Position numbers and translations under genes: made by a program. Below the pieces are notes generated by a model. The model was not told where the DNA came from and ran no database searches. It saw only the letters and a program-made list of their open reading frames with translations. Below, in pieces: positions 44,580 to 54,556 of a stretch of DNA of 64,000 nt; the first letter of the stretch is position 1; each line of letters opens with the position of its first letter. The stretch covers positions 62,001 through 126,000 of the forward strand of contig NZ_AXVR01000004.1 of NCBI RefSeq assembly GCF_000484695.1, given 5' to 3'. The stretch comes from Salinispora cortesiana (GTDB taxonomy: Bacteria; Actinomycetota; Actinomycetes; Mycobacteriales; Micromonosporaceae).

Positions 44580-45935
44580 TCACGGTCGCTCGACGTGCGC
44601 GCCCAGATCGGCGAGCTTCGCCTCGAAGTCCTCGTAACCACGGTTGATGAGGTCGACGCCGTACACCCGGGAGGTGCCCTCGGCGGCGAGTGCCGCGATC
44701 AGGTGGCTGAACCCGGCCCGCAGGTCGGGGATAACCAGATCGGCGGCGTGCAGCTTGCTCGGCCCGGCGATGACCGCCGAGTGCTTGAAGTTGCGCCGGC
44801 CGAAGCGACACGGCGTGCCGCCCAGGCAGTCGCGGTAGACCTGGATGTTCGCACCCATCGAGTTCAGTGCCGAGGTGTAACCAAGTCGCTGTTCGTACAC
44901 CGTTTCGTGAACGATCGAGAGGCCGCGGGCCTGGGTCAGCGCCACGACCAGTGGCTGCTGCCAGTCGGTCATGAAACCCGGGTGTACGTCGGTCTCCAAC
45001 GCCACCGACTTCAGCTCCCCGCCCGGGTGCCAGAAGCGGATGCCGCCCTCCTGGCCAGGGTCGTTCAGCCGGGGTGGGCGGGCGTCGGTGACCTCGTACT
45101 CGCCGCCAACCGAGCGGAAGATGTTCAGGAACGTCATCATGTCGGCCTGCTCCGCGCCCAGCACCTCGACGTGGCCGCGGGTGGCCAGCGCGGCGGCGGC
45201 CCAGCTGGCTGCCTCGATCCGGTCCGAGATCGGGCGGTGCGAGTAGCCGTGGAGTTTCGGCACGCCCTGGATCTCGATCACCCGGTCGGTGTGCACCTTG
45301 ATGATCGCGCCCATCTTCTGGAGGACGCAGATCAGGTCGACGATCTCCGGCTCGACCGCCGCGTTGCGCAGCTCGGTGACGCCCTCGGCCATCACCGCGG
45401 TCAGCAGCACCTGCTCGGTGGCGCCGACGCTCGGGTAGGGCAGGGCGAACTTCGTGCCGTGCAGGCCGTTCGGTGCCGACAGGTGTAGGCCCTCCGGCTG
45501 CTTGTCGACGGTCGCCCCGAACTCGCGCAGCGCCTGGAGGTGGAAGTCGATCGGGCGGGGGCCGATGTGGCAACCGCCGAGGTCGGGGATGAAGGCGTGG
45601 CCAAGTCGGTGCAGCAGTGGCCCGCAGAACAGGATCGGGATCCGGCTCGAACCGGCGTGCACGTTGATTTGGTCGGTGCTGGCGCTCTCCACGTTGGCGG
45701 GGTCGAGGACCAGCGCGCCGTCCTCGTCGCCATCGGTGACCTTGACCCCGTGTACGCCGAGCAGGCCACGGACGACCTCGACGTCACGGATCTTCGGTAG
45801 GTCGTAGAGCCGGCTCGGGCTGTCTCCGAGCAGCGCGGCGACCATCGCCTTGGAGACGAGGTTCTTCGCGCCGCGTACGCGAATTCGCCCTTCCAGCGGA
45901 GTGCCTCCGTGTACGACCAGGACGTCATCGGTCAA
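44580..45935 (-). CDS. murA: UDP-N-acetylglucosamine 1-carboxyvinyltransferase
   Basis: A 451-aa enzyme for the first committed step of peptidoglycan precursor synthesis, adding enolpyruvate to UDP-GlcNAc. Landmarks are VRGAKNLVSKAMVAALLGD, GSSRIPILFCGPLLHRLG, the catalytic loop LGGCHIGPRPIDFH, SVGATEQVLL, DRIEAASWAAAALATRG and RAGFSHLIAALAAEGTS. The loop has Cys, the fosfomycin-reactive residue, where M. tuberculosis MurA has Asp. I chose a TTG start at 45935 because GGAGG lies five bases upstream and the protein then begins TDDVLVVHGGTPLEG as in homologues. Confidence 0.94.
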   Translation of the reverse strand: MTDDVLVVHGGTPLEGRIRVRGAKNLVSKAMVAALLGDSPSRLYDLPKIRDVEVVRGLLGVHGVKVTDGDEDGALVLDPANVESASTDQINVHAGSSRIPILFCGPLLHRLGHAFIPDLGGCHIGPRPIDFHLQALREFGATVDKQPEGLHLSAPNGLHGTKFALPYPSVGATEQVLLTAVMAEGVTELRNAAVEPEIVDLICVLQKMGAIIKVHTDRVIEIQGVPKLHGYSHRPISDRIEAASWAAAALATRGHVEVLGAEQADMMTFLNIFRSVGGEYEVTDARPPRLNDPGQEGGIRFWHPGGELKSVALETDVHPGFMTDWQQPLVVALTQARGLSIVHETVYEQRLGYTSALNSMGANIQVYRDCLGGTPCRFGRRNFKHSAVIAGPSKLHAADLVIPDLRAGFSHLIAALAAEGTSRVYGVDLINRGYEDFEAKLADLGAHVERP

Positions 45936-46143
45936 CGCAACCTCCAGCGCGTCGAGTGGTGCCGGGTATCGGTGGGGTTGGATGTCCTGCGATCCGTGGT
46001 GGCAGGGGTCGGTGACCGGGACACCCACGTGTCGTCGCCCAGGGCAGCATAGCCCTCTGTGACGAAGGCGGACTCGGTCAGATCGCCCTTGGCGGTATTT
46101 ATCGGCGTCCTGGCACTTCTTGCACCAGAGTCACTACTGACAG

Positions 46144-47346
46144 TTAACGCGCTCCGCTTGGTGGCCGGTTCTCCGCTCCCGGCAGGGCGAGCATCTGGTC
46201 CAGCGCCACCCGGGCCTGGTGCGCCGTCTCCGCACCCACCGTGATCTGGTTCACCACCCGGCCGGCGACCAGCTCCTCCAGCGCCCACACCAGATGGGGC
46301 AGGTCGATGCGGTTCATCGTCGAGCAGTAGCAGACCGCTCGGTCCAGGAACATGATCTGCTTGTCCGGGTTGGCCAGCGCCAGCCGGCGGACCAGGTTCA
46401 GCTCCGTGCCCACCGCCCACGCCGAGCCGGCCGGTGCCGCCTCGATCGTCTTGATGATGTACTCCGTGGATCCGACGAAGTCAGCAGCGCGGACCACCTC
46501 GTGCCGGCACTCGGGGTGCACCAGCACGTTGACGCCCGGAACCCGCTCGCGTACGTCGTTGACGCTGTCGAGGGTGAACCGGCCGTGGACTGAGCAGTGC
46601 CCCCGCCAAAGAATCATCCGAGCGTCGCGTAGCTGCCCAGCGGTGAGCCCACCGTTCGGCTTGTGCGGGTCGTACAGTACGCAGTCGTCCAGCGAGAAAC
46701 CCAGCTCCAGAACGGCGGTGTTCCGGCCCAGGTGCTGGTCGGGGAGGAAGAGTACCCGCTGGCCCTGCTGATACGCCCACTCCAGCGCCCGTTTGGCGTT
46801 CGACGAGGTGCAGACGACGCCGCCGTTACGTCCGACGAAGCCCTTGATGTCCGCCGAGGAGTTCATGTAGGTGACCGGGACGGTGCCTTCGGTGAGGCCG
46901 AGGTCGGCCAGGGTCTCCCAGGCGGCCTCGACCTGCCCAAGCGCCGCCATGTCCGCCATCGAACAACCGGCGGCCAGGTCGGGCAGGACAACCTGCTGCT
47001 GGTTTGTGGTGAGGATGTCGGCGCTCTCGGCCATGAAGTGCACGCCGCAGAAGACGACGTACTCCGCGTTCGGCCGGGCCGCGGCCTCCCGGGCCAGCTT
47101 GAACGAGTCGCCGGTCACGTCGGCGAACTGGATTACCTCGTCGCGTTGGTAGTGGTGGCCCAGCACGAAGACCCGGTCACCCAGCTGTGCCTTCGCCGCC
47201 GCCGCGCGGGCCACCAGCTCGGGGTCGCTCGGTGCCGGCAGTTCGCCAGGACACTCGACTCCCCGTTCGGAAGCCGGATCGCTGCCCCGACCGAGCAGCA
47301 GGAGCGCGGTGGCGGTGGCGGAAGGTTCAACCCAGGTCGACGTCAC
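46144..47346 (-). CDS. nadA: Quinolinate synthase A
   Basis: A 400-aa [4Fe-4S] enzyme that condenses iminoaspartate with dihydroxyacetone phosphate to quinolinate, the NAD precursor. Cluster Cys residues are in VFCGVHFMAES, VHPECRHEV and AVCYCSTMNRI. Substrate-binding segments are VLGHHYQRDEV, MNSSADIKG and GTELNLVRRLA. nadB and nadC are not in the window, so the pathway is split; nadE lies at the left edge. Start: GTG at 47346. It is divergent from the glycerate kinase gene. Confidence 0.96.
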   Translation of the reverse strand: MTSTWVEPSATATALLLLGRGSDPASERGVECPGELPAPSDPELVARAAAAKAQLGDRVFVLGHHYQRDEVIQFADVTGDSFKLAREAAARPNAEYVVFCGVHFMAESADILTTNQQQVVLPDLAAGCSMADMAALGQVEAAWETLADLGLTEGTVPVTYMNSSADIKGFVGRNGGVVCTSSNAKRALEWAYQQGQRVLFLPDQHLGRNTAVLELGFSLDDCVLYDPHKPNGGLTAGQLRDARMILWRGHCSVHGRFTLDSVNDVRERVPGVNVLVHPECRHEVVRAADFVGSTEYIIKTIEAAPAGSAWAVGTELNLVRRLALANPDKQIMFLDRAVCYCSTMNRIDLPHLVWALEELVAGRVVNQITVGAETAHQARVALDQMLALPGAENRPPSGAR

Positions 47347-47412
47347 GCCCCTATGGTTCCACAGCACCGCCGCGTTGCGACCGCTGCCGGTGTGTGCTGC
47401 CACACTGCTCGG

Positions 47413-48549
47413 ATGCGTGTGCTGATCTGCCCGGACAAGTTCGCCGGCACCCTGTCGGCGCCGGCGGTGGCCGCCGCCGTGGCCGCCGGCTGGCGATCGG
47501 TGGCACCAGGCGACGACCTGCTCGTGCACCCCCTCGCCGACGGTGGCCCCGGGTTTCTGGACGTGTTGGCCGGGGCGCTGGACGCCCATCGGGTGCCGGT
47601 ACCGACCGTCGACCCCCTTGGCCGTCCAGCGGCCGCTGAGATCCTGCTCACCCGGGCCGGCACCGGGTACGTGGAGAGCGCTCAGGCCTGCGGTCTGCAC
47701 CTGCTCGCCCCGACCGAGCGCGACCCGAGGCACACCACCTCGTACGGAGTGGGGCTGCTGGTGGCCGCCGCCGTCGAGTGCGGCGCCTCCGAGGTGGTGA
47801 TCGGGCTCGGGGGCTCGGCCACCAATGACGGCGGTGCGGGCCTGCTCGCCGCCCTCGGCGTACCACCGCTGGATGGCGTCGGCGCGGCCCTGCCGTACGG
47901 GGGAGCGGCGCTGGCCGCCGTCGCGGCGCTGGACGGGGCGCCCCGGCTGCGGGACGCCCGGCTGGTCGCTGCCACGGACGTGGACAACCCGCTACTCGGG
48001 GTGCATGGTGCGAGCAACGTCTTCGGCCCGCAGAAAGGCGCCGACCGGGCGGACGTGCTGCTGCTCGACGCGGCGCTGGAGCGGTTCGCCGCGGTCCTCG
48101 AACGGGACTTGGCCGGCTGCCCCGGTGGCCTGGGCACTCTGCCCGGTGGCGGGGCGGCCGGTGGGCTGGGTGCGGCGGTGCTCGCCCTCGGCGGCCGGTG
48201 CGAGTCGGGGATCGGCCGTGTCGCCCGCGCGGTCGGGCTGGACACCGCGCTGGACACCGTCGATCTGGTGATCACCGGCGAGGGTTCGTTTGATCAGCAG
48301 TCCCTGCGCGGCAAGGTGGTCGCTGGGGTGGCCGGGGCGGCTCGGGACCGGGGCGTGCCGTGCGTGGTGCTGGCGGGGCGGGTGGGCGCGGGCCGGCGGG
48401 AGGCGGCCGCGGCGGGCGTCACCGAGGCGCACAGCCTTGTCGAGCACTACGGCGGGGCGGAACACGGCGGGGTGGAGGCGGCGATCGGCCAGCCGGCCGA
48501 CGGGCTGCGGGCCCTGGCGGCCCGGTTGGCCCGGCAGTGGAGTCGCTGA
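47413..48549 (+). CDS. Glycerate kinase (GlxK family)
   Basis: A 378-aa kinase phosphorylating glycerate. Family signatures are ICPDKFAGTLSAPAVAAAVAAGW, VHPLADGGPGFLDVL, the nucleotide motif GLGGSATNDGGAGLLAALG, NPLLGVHGASNVFGPQKGA, PGGGAAGGLGAAVLALG and ITGEGSFDQQSLRGKVV. M. tuberculosis has a counterpart next to an ErpA-like gene (Rv2205c-Rv2204c), the same order as here. The ATG at 47413 gives the family start MRVLICPDKF. Confidence 0.93.
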   Translation: MRVLICPDKFAGTLSAPAVAAAVAAGWRSVAPGDDLLVHPLADGGPGFLDVLAGALDAHRVPVPTVDPLGRPAAAEILLTRAGTGYVESAQACGLHLLAPTERDPRHTTSYGVGLLVAAAVECGASEVVIGLGGSATNDGGAGLLAALGVPPLDGVGAALPYGGAALAAVAALDGAPRLRDARLVAATDVDNPLLGVHGASNVFGPQKGADRADVLLLDAALERFAAVLERDLAGCPGGLGTLPGGGAAGGLGAAVLALGGRCESGIGRVARAVGLDTALDTVDLVITGEGSFDQQSLRGKVVAGVAGAARDRGVPCVVLAGRVGAGRREAAAAGVTEAHSLVEHYGGAEHGGVEAAIGQPADGLRALAARLARQWSR

Positions 48550-48686
48550 CCGGCCCGGTGCGGCCCCCGTCACCTGGGTGACCCGGTAGCGAGCGGCCTA
48601 CAATCGAAAGCCGGACCGCAGTGGGAATCGTTGACCGACGGTGTTGGCCACGACGACCACACCTTACGTGTGCAGGGAGATTCCAC

Positions 48687-49049
48687 GTGACCACGCCAGC
48701 GCAGACCGAGTCGACCGAGGCCCCCACGACCGTCATCCTCACCGACGTCGCGGCCCAGAAGGTCAAGGCTCTGATCGAGCAGGAGGGCCGTGACGACCTG
48801 CGGCTCCGGGTCGCGGTGCAGCCGGGCGGCTGCTCCGGCCTGCGGTACCAGCTCTTCTTCGACGAGCGGTCCCTCGACGGCGACGTCGTCACCGACTTCG
48901 ACGGCGTGGAGGTCGTCGTCGACCGGATGAGCGCCCCCTACCTGGGCGGCGCCACCATCGACTTCGCCGACCGTATTGACGCGCAGGGCTTCACGATCGA
49001 CAACCCGAACGCGGGGAACTCCTGCGCCTGCGGCGACTCGTTCAGCTGA
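48687..49049 (+). CDS. erpA: Iron-sulfur cluster insertion protein (HesB/ErpA family)
   Basis: A 120-aa A-type carrier that hands Fe-S clusters to target enzymes. The three family cysteines are present: one in VQPGGCSGLRYQLFFDE and two in the C-terminal NSCACGDSF. The GTG at 48687 has a clear GGGAG upstream. The cysteine desulfurase encoded at 50444-51595 is a natural sulfur source, and LipA, NadA and QcrA are likely clients (inference). Confidence 0.93.
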   Translation: MTTPAQTESTEAPTTVILTDVAAQKVKALIEQEGRDDLRLRVAVQPGGCSGLRYQLFFDERSLDGDVVTDFDGVEVVVDRMSAPYLGGATIDFADRIDAQGFTIDNPNAGNSCACGDSFS

Positions 49050-49165
49050 CCGCCGACCGGCGGGCCGGCCCCGGTTTTCCAGCATGGGACCGGCCCCCCG
49101 GTGGGTGGTACGGGAGTTGCCGATGGTTCAACTGAACGGTTACCTCGGGGTAGCCGGAGCGGTAG

Positions 49166-50182
<1,017 letters not shown>

Positions 50183-50187
50183 TCTCA

Positions 50188-50228
50188 CGCCGGCACTGAC
50201 CTCCGGGCCCCGGGGGTCAGTGCCGGCG
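50188..50228. terminator. Hairpin between adoK and tusA, overlapping the tusA stop
   Basis: Arms 50188-50201 and 50215-50228 are exactly complementary, with four further inner pairs (one wobble). It separates convergent genes; the right arm covers the last tusA codons. Confidence 0.75.
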
Positions 50229-50447
50229 GCGAACGTCGAATCCCGGGCCGTCGGGACCGTCCACCCGGCCCACGAACTCCTGACCTCGAAGCCGACACCA
50301 GGCGGGCAGGTCCACCGCGGCGGCCGGATCGTCGGCCAGCACCCGGACGAGGGCGCCCACCGGCAGCTCGGGCAGGCGGCGGGCCAGTGCGATCACCGGT
50401 AGCGGGCAGCGCTGCCCCCGGCAGTCGAGTACCTCGGGCGCGATCAC
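50217..50447 (-). CDS. TusA-like sulfurtransferase
   Basis: A 76-aa protein with the SirA/TusA motif LDCRGQRCPLPVIALARRL, whose second Cys carries persulfide in the family. It is followed by GALVRVLADDPAAAVDLPAWCRLRG. Its GTG overlaps the stop of the cysteine desulfurase gene (GTGA), so it is coupled to its likely sulfur donor. Downstream acceptors could be thiolation or molybdenum cofactor pathways; the window does not show which. Confidence 0.92.
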   Translation of the reverse strand: MIAPEVLDCRGQRCPLPVIALARRLPELPVGALVRVLADDPAAAVDLPAWCRLRGQEFVGRVDGPDGPGFDVRRRH

Positions 50448-51595
50448 AGCCCCACCACCCCCGCCTCGGCCCGCAACGCGCTCACGATCCCCGGCAGCTC
50501 GGTCAGGAACCGCTCCACGTCGGCCTCGGTCGTGTCCTGGTGCAGCGAGACCCGAACATTGCCGTGTGACAACACTCCCATCGCCGCCAGCACGTGCGAC
50601 GGGCGCAGCGTTGACGAGGTGCACGACGAGCCGGAGGAGACGGCGAAGCCGCGCCGGTCCAACGCGTGTAGCAGCGCCTCACCATCGACGTACAGGCAGG
50701 AGAAGGTCACCAGGTGCGGAAGTCGATCTTCTGGATCACCGACCACCTCCACATCCGGCACCTCGGTCGCCACCCGGACTCGGATCCGGTCCACCAGGCG
50801 GGCGAGTCGGTCCCCCCGCGCCGCCGCGTCGGCCGCCGCCGCGCGCAGACTCGCCGCCGCGGCGACGACCGCCGGTAGGTTCACCACCCCCGGGGTCCGC
50901 CCTGCCTCGCGTTCGTCCATCGGCCACGGCGACTCCCAGCGGGTGCCCTTGCGGACCACCAGCAGTCCGACCCCCGGCGGTCCGCCCCACTTGTGGGCGC
51001 TCGCGGTCAGCACCGACCAGCCTGCCGGCACCGGTGCGTGCCCGACCACCTGCGCCGCGTCAACGTAGAGCGGCACTCCGGCGGCGGCGCAGGCGGCACC
51101 GGCTTCGGCAACCGGCTGTACGGTGCCCACCTCGTGACTCGCGGCGATCAGGGCGGCGAGCGCGGTGCCGGGCGTCCTGACCGCCACTGACCAGGCGTCC
51201 AGATCGATCCGGCCGAGCCGGTCGACCGGGATCGATGTCGCCGTACCGCCGCCAGCCACGTGTCGCTCGGCGGAGTGCAGCACCGCCGAGTGTTCGATCG
51301 CGGAGTGCACCAGGCCGGACCCGAACCGGCGTCGTCCGGCGAGCCCGCCGAGGACGGCTGAGTGCGCGGCTGCGGTGCCGCTCGGGGTGAAGGAGAGCTC
51401 GTCCGGTCGGACGCCGAGCGTGGCCGCGGCGGCCTCCCGCGCCGCGTCCAGGAGCTGACGCGCACGCCGCGCCGGGGCGTAGAGCCGTTCTGGGTCTGCC
51501 CAGCCGTCGTCGAGGGCGGCCAGCAGCGCCTGTCGGGCGACGGGGTGCAGCGGCGCGGCGGAGGCGGCGTCCAGGTAGACCGGAGAGGCGTTCAC
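50444..51595 (-). CDS. Cysteine desulfurase
   Basis: A 383-aa PLP enzyme releasing sulfur from cysteine as a protein persulfide. Landmarks are YLDAASAAPLHP, the cofactor lysine in TASAHKWGGPPGVG, HSAIEHSAVLHSAE, and the catalytic Cys loop SSGSSCTSSTLRPSHVLAAMG. The loop length resembles IscS/NifS group I enzymes. The GTG at 51595 has GGAG upstream. It is the first gene of a two-gene unit with tusA. Confidence 0.94.
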   Translation of the reverse strand: MNASPVYLDAASAAPLHPVARQALLAALDDGWADPERLYAPARRARQLLDAAREAAAATLGVRPDELSFTPSGTAAAHSAVLGGLAGRRRFGSGLVHSAIEHSAVLHSAERHVAGGGTATSIPVDRLGRIDLDAWSVAVRTPGTALAALIAASHEVGTVQPVAEAGAACAAAGVPLYVDAAQVVGHAPVPAGWSVLTASAHKWGGPPGVGLLVVRKGTRWESPWPMDEREAGRTPGVVNLPAVVAAAASLRAAAADAAARGDRLARLVDRIRVRVATEVPDVEVVGDPEDRLPHLVTFSCLYVDGEALLHALDRRGFAVSSGSSCTSSTLRPSHVLAAMGVLSHGNVRVSLHQDTTEADVERFLTELPGIVSALRAEAGVVGL

Positions 51596-51787
51596 GGAAC
51601 TCCACGATATCGTCTCCCCTGTCCCGTGATCACCCCGATGGGGGCGGACAACCACCCCAATCGGGTCCAGCCGGTCCTGGTCGAGTAATCTGCGACCGTC
51701 GGTGACCCCTTTGCCGCCGGTGTTGTAGCTCCACCGGCGGAGGCCGGCAGAACAGATGACGGCGGCGCGCTAGGGAGGCAGGACCAG

Positions 51788-52759
51788 GTGGTCGCAAGGA
51801 GTTCGGAGGTACGGCCGTCGGCCGTACGGCACAGCCCTTACTCGGGAGCCGGTGGGCGCCGGGTGCGGGGTGCCGGCCGGCTGGCTGGGCTCGGTCTCGG
51901 CGGAGCGGCACTGCTGGTCCTGCTCACGGGCTGCGATGTCGGCGCCGCGTTCGGCGGCTTCGGCTGGCCGCAGGGCGGCATCACCCCCGAGGCGAACCGG
52001 ATGTACGACCTGTGGATCGCCTCGTGCATCGCGGCGCTCGCGGTCGGCGTGTTCGTGTGGGGCCTCATCTTCTGGTGCGTGGTGCGCTACCGGAAGCGGG
52101 GTAACGAGCTGCCGGTGCAGACTCGCTACAACCTGCCGATGGAGTTCCTCTACACCATCGCCCCGATTCTGATCGTCTCCGTGCTCTTCTACTACACGGC
52201 GATCGTGCAGACCGATGTGGGGAAGACCTCCCGGGACCCGGACGTCACCGTCGAGGTGGTCGCCTTCAAGTGGAACTGGCAGTTCAACTACCGCGACGGC
52301 CAGGGCGTGGAGGCCAACACGGTCGCTTCGGTCCTCGGCACCAGCGAGGTCATCCCGATCCTGGTGTTGCCCTCGGACCGGTCGATCCGCTTCGAGGAGA
52401 CCAGCCGCGACGTCATCCACTCGTTCTGGGTGCCGGAGATGTTGTTCAAGCGTGATGTCTTCCCCGGCAGCATTCGCAATGTCTTCGAGGTCTCCAAGCT
52501 CGAGGGCGAGGGTGCGTACGTGGGCCGCTGCGCCGAGCTGTGCGGCACCTACCACGCCTTCATGAACTTCGAGCTGCGGGTTGTCACGCCGGAGAAGTAC
52601 GACCAGTTCCTCGCCGCCAAGCAGGATGGACGGTCTACGCAGGAGGCGTTGACCGCGATCGGTGAAGATCCGTACGCGACGACCACCGAGCCGTTCGACA
52701 CGCGACGCACCGAGGCGAACTTCAACCCCGACAAGTCGGCTAGCGGTTCGGGTAACTGA
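51788..52759 (+). CDS. ctaC: Cytochrome c oxidase subunit II (lipoprotein)
   Basis: A 323-aa subunit carrying the CuA centre of the aa3 oxidase. It has a basic N-terminus, a hydrophobic stretch and the lipobox LLTGC, then two membrane helices. The cupredoxin domain holds WNWQFNY, HSFWVPEMLFKRDVFPG and the CuA ligands CAELCGTYHAFM. The N-terminal region before the signal is longer than usual; GGGAGG upstream of the GTG at 51788 supports this start. It begins a unit with ctaF. ctaD does not follow it, unlike in Streptomyces. Confidence 0.95.
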   Translation: MVARSSEVRPSAVRHSPYSGAGGRRVRGAGRLAGLGLGGAALLVLLTGCDVGAAFGGFGWPQGGITPEANRMYDLWIASCIAALAVGVFVWGLIFWCVVRYRKRGNELPVQTRYNLPMEFLYTIAPILIVSVLFYYTAIVQTDVGKTSRDPDVTVEVVAFKWNWQFNYRDGQGVEANTVASVLGTSEVIPILVLPSDRSIRFEETSRDVIHSFWVPEMLFKRDVFPGSIRNVFEVSKLEGEGAYVGRCAELCGTYHAFMNFELRVVTPEKYDQFLAAKQDGRSTQEALTAIGEDPYATTTEPFDTRRTEANFNPDKSASGSGN

Positions 52760-52769
52760 GGGAGCAGGC

Positions 52770-53195
52770 ATGAAGACCGAGTGGCGCATCTTCCTCCTCA
52801 TCGCCGGGTTCCTGCTCTTTGCCACGGCGCTCTACGGGGGCTGGACCTACGGCGACGGCGGCCAGATTGAATGGGTCGGCACCATCGCCCTGCTGTTGAG
52901 CTTCGCGCTCTGCCTGATGTGCGGTGGCTTCTTCTGGTTCGTCGCCCGGCGGATCGATCTGCGGCCCGAGGACCGGCCCGACGCGGAGATCGCTGATGGC
53001 GCGGGTGAGGTTGGCTTCTTCAGCCCGGGCAGCTACTGGCCGTTCGGTATCGCACTGGCGGCCACGATCGCCGGTCTCGGCCTCGTGTTCTGGCAGCTCT
53101 GGCTGCTGGCTGTCGGCCTGGTAGCGGTCGTCTTCGCCGCCTGTGGCCTGCTCTTCGAGTACTACAGCGGTACCCGGCGGACCGCCGAGCACTGA
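52770..53195 (+). CDS. ctaF: Cytochrome c oxidase subunit IV (actinobacterial type)
   Basis: A 141-aa membrane protein with four helices, starting MKTEWRIFLLIAGFLLFATALYG. It ends LLFEYYSGTRRTAEH, and the soluble segment between helix pairs reads GEVGFFSPGSYWPFGIAL, typical of the family. It is only 10 bp after ctaC with GAGGGAG as ribosome binding site, so it is clearly co-transcribed with it. Confidence 0.93.
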   Translation: MKTEWRIFLLIAGFLLFATALYGGWTYGDGGQIEWVGTIALLLSFALCLMCGGFFWFVARRIDLRPEDRPDAEIADGAGEVGFFSPGSYWPFGIALAATIAGLGLVFWQLWLLAVGLVAVVFAACGLLFEYYSGTRRTAEH

Positions 53196-53208
53196 TCACG
53201 ACCAGTTG

Positions 53209-53240
53209 AACGGCCCGCTCCCTGCCGGGAGCGGGCCGTT
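53209..53240. terminator. 14-bp perfect hairpin after ctaF
   Basis: Arms 53209-53222 and 53227-53240 are exactly complementary around tgcc, 14 bp past the ctaF stop codon. Confidence 0.85.
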
Positions 53241-53350
53241 CGCCGTGTGGATGCTGATCGCGATGTGGGCAGGAGACCGCCGCGACGGTTGATCGTTGCG
53301 GCCTGTCCGACATGCTCCGGTGGCCAGCGGACCCTTCCCGGCGGTCCGGC

Positions 53351-53430
53351 GTTGGCTGAGCCGGTTCGCCGTTGGCCGAGCCGGTCTGGCGTTGGCTCAG
53401 ACCGGCTGGCGTTGGCTCAGACGGTCGCCG
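53351..53430. repeat. Four imperfect 20-bp tandem repeats at the 3' end of trpD
   Basis: Units of exactly 20 bp start at 53351, 53371, 53391 and 53411, each beginning gttggc. The last overlaps the trpD stop and final codons. Parts of units 2 and 3 also form a 10-bp stem (agccggtctg with cagaccggct), so the array may act in termination. Confidence 0.8.
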
Positions 53431-54478
53431 GCCGCACGGTCTGGGCGACCTCGATCCAGCGGTCCAGAGTCCGGGCCGCGGCGCCGGAGTCGATCGAATC
53501 GGCGGCGCGGAGTAGGCCGGCCCGCAGCGCCTCGGTCAGGTCCGTGTCCAGGGGCCCCTGGGTGGCGAGCGCCGCGGCGGCGTTGACCAGTACCGCGTCT
53601 CGCACCGGCCCGGTCTCCCCGGCCAGCAGGCGGCGTACCACGTCGGCGTTGTAGGCGACGTCACCGCCGCGTAGGTCGGCGAGGGTGGCCCGGGGTATCC
53701 CAAGGTCGGTCGCGTCGAGCAGCGCCTCGGAGACCGTGCCGCCCTGCGCCGCCCAGACGCGGGTGGGGGCGGCGGTGGTGAACTCGTCGAGTCCGTCCTC
53801 GCCGCGCAGGACGAGCGCCGAGTCACCGCGGGCGGCGAAGACCGCGGCCATGACCGGCGCCATCCGAGCGTCGAAGCAGCCGACTGCGCCGGCGCGGGGA
53901 CGAGCCGGGTTGGTGAGCGGGCCGAGGAAGTTGAAGGCGGTTGGTACGCCCAGCTCCCGACGGACCGGGCCAGCGTGGCGCATCCCGGGGTGGAACCGGG
54001 CGGCGAAGCAGAAGCCGATTCCCGCCTCGGCGACGCAGGTCGCCACCGCCTCGGGGTCGAGGTCCAGCGGCAGACCGAGGAACTCCAGCACGTCCGCGGT
54101 GCCGCAGGACGAGGAGGCGGCTCGGTTGCCGTGCTTGACCACCCGTACGCCGGCGCCGGCGACCACCAGGGAGGCCATGGTGGAGATGTTCACGGTGTGC
54201 GCGAGATCGCCACCGGTGCCCACCACATCCACGGCGGTTGCGCGCAGCTCCGCGGGCAGGTCGACCGGAACGGCGTGGGTGAGCATCGCCTCGACCAGGC
54301 CGGATAGCTCGGCGGGGGTCTCACCCTTGGCCCGCAGCGCGACGGCGAAGCCGGCGACCTGCGCCGGGCCCGCCGATCCGGACATGATCTCACCCATCGC
54401 CCAGGCAGTGTCGGCGGTGGATAGTTCGTCCCCGCGCAGCAGCGCGGCTAGCAGGTGCGGCCAGGTCCGTTCGCCCAT
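53417..54478 (-). CDS. trpD: Anthranilate phosphoribosyltransferase
   Basis: A 353-aa enzyme of tryptophan synthesis, joining anthranilate to PRPP. Signatures are [50 protein letters not shown] (PRPP and anthranilate sites), [30 protein letters not shown] and GEDGLDE. No other trp gene is present, and trpD beside the cta/qcr genes matches M. tuberculosis (Rv2192c next to ctaE). Its 3' end runs into a 20-bp tandem repeat array. Confidence 0.96.
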   Translation of the reverse strand: MGERTWPHLLAALLRGDELSTADTAWAMGEIMSGSAGPAQVAGFAVALRAKGETPAELSGLVEAMLTHAVPVDLPAELRATAVDVVGTGGDLAHTVNISTMASLVVAGAGVRVVKHGNRAASSSCGTADVLEFLGLPLDLDPEAVATCVAEAGIGFCFAARFHPGMRHAGPVRRELGVPTAFNFLGPLTNPARPRAGAVGCFDARMAPVMAAVFAARGDSALVLRGEDGLDEFTTAAPTRVWAAQGGTVSEALLDATDLGIPRATLADLRGGDVAYNADVVRRLLAGETGPVRDAVLVNAAAALATQGPLDTDLTEALRAGLLRAADSIDSGAAARTLDRWIEVAQTVRPATV

Positions 54479-54556
54479 GGGGGCCTCCCGAGCGGTCCAG
54501 GGGTTAGGATCCGGCGCCGGCGGATCCGGCGCCGAGGCGGTGCCGGAGTGGGGACG

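Noticed and set aside
53351..53430. Possible CRISPR array
   Set aside because: The repeats are adjacent with no spacers and no cas genes are near.
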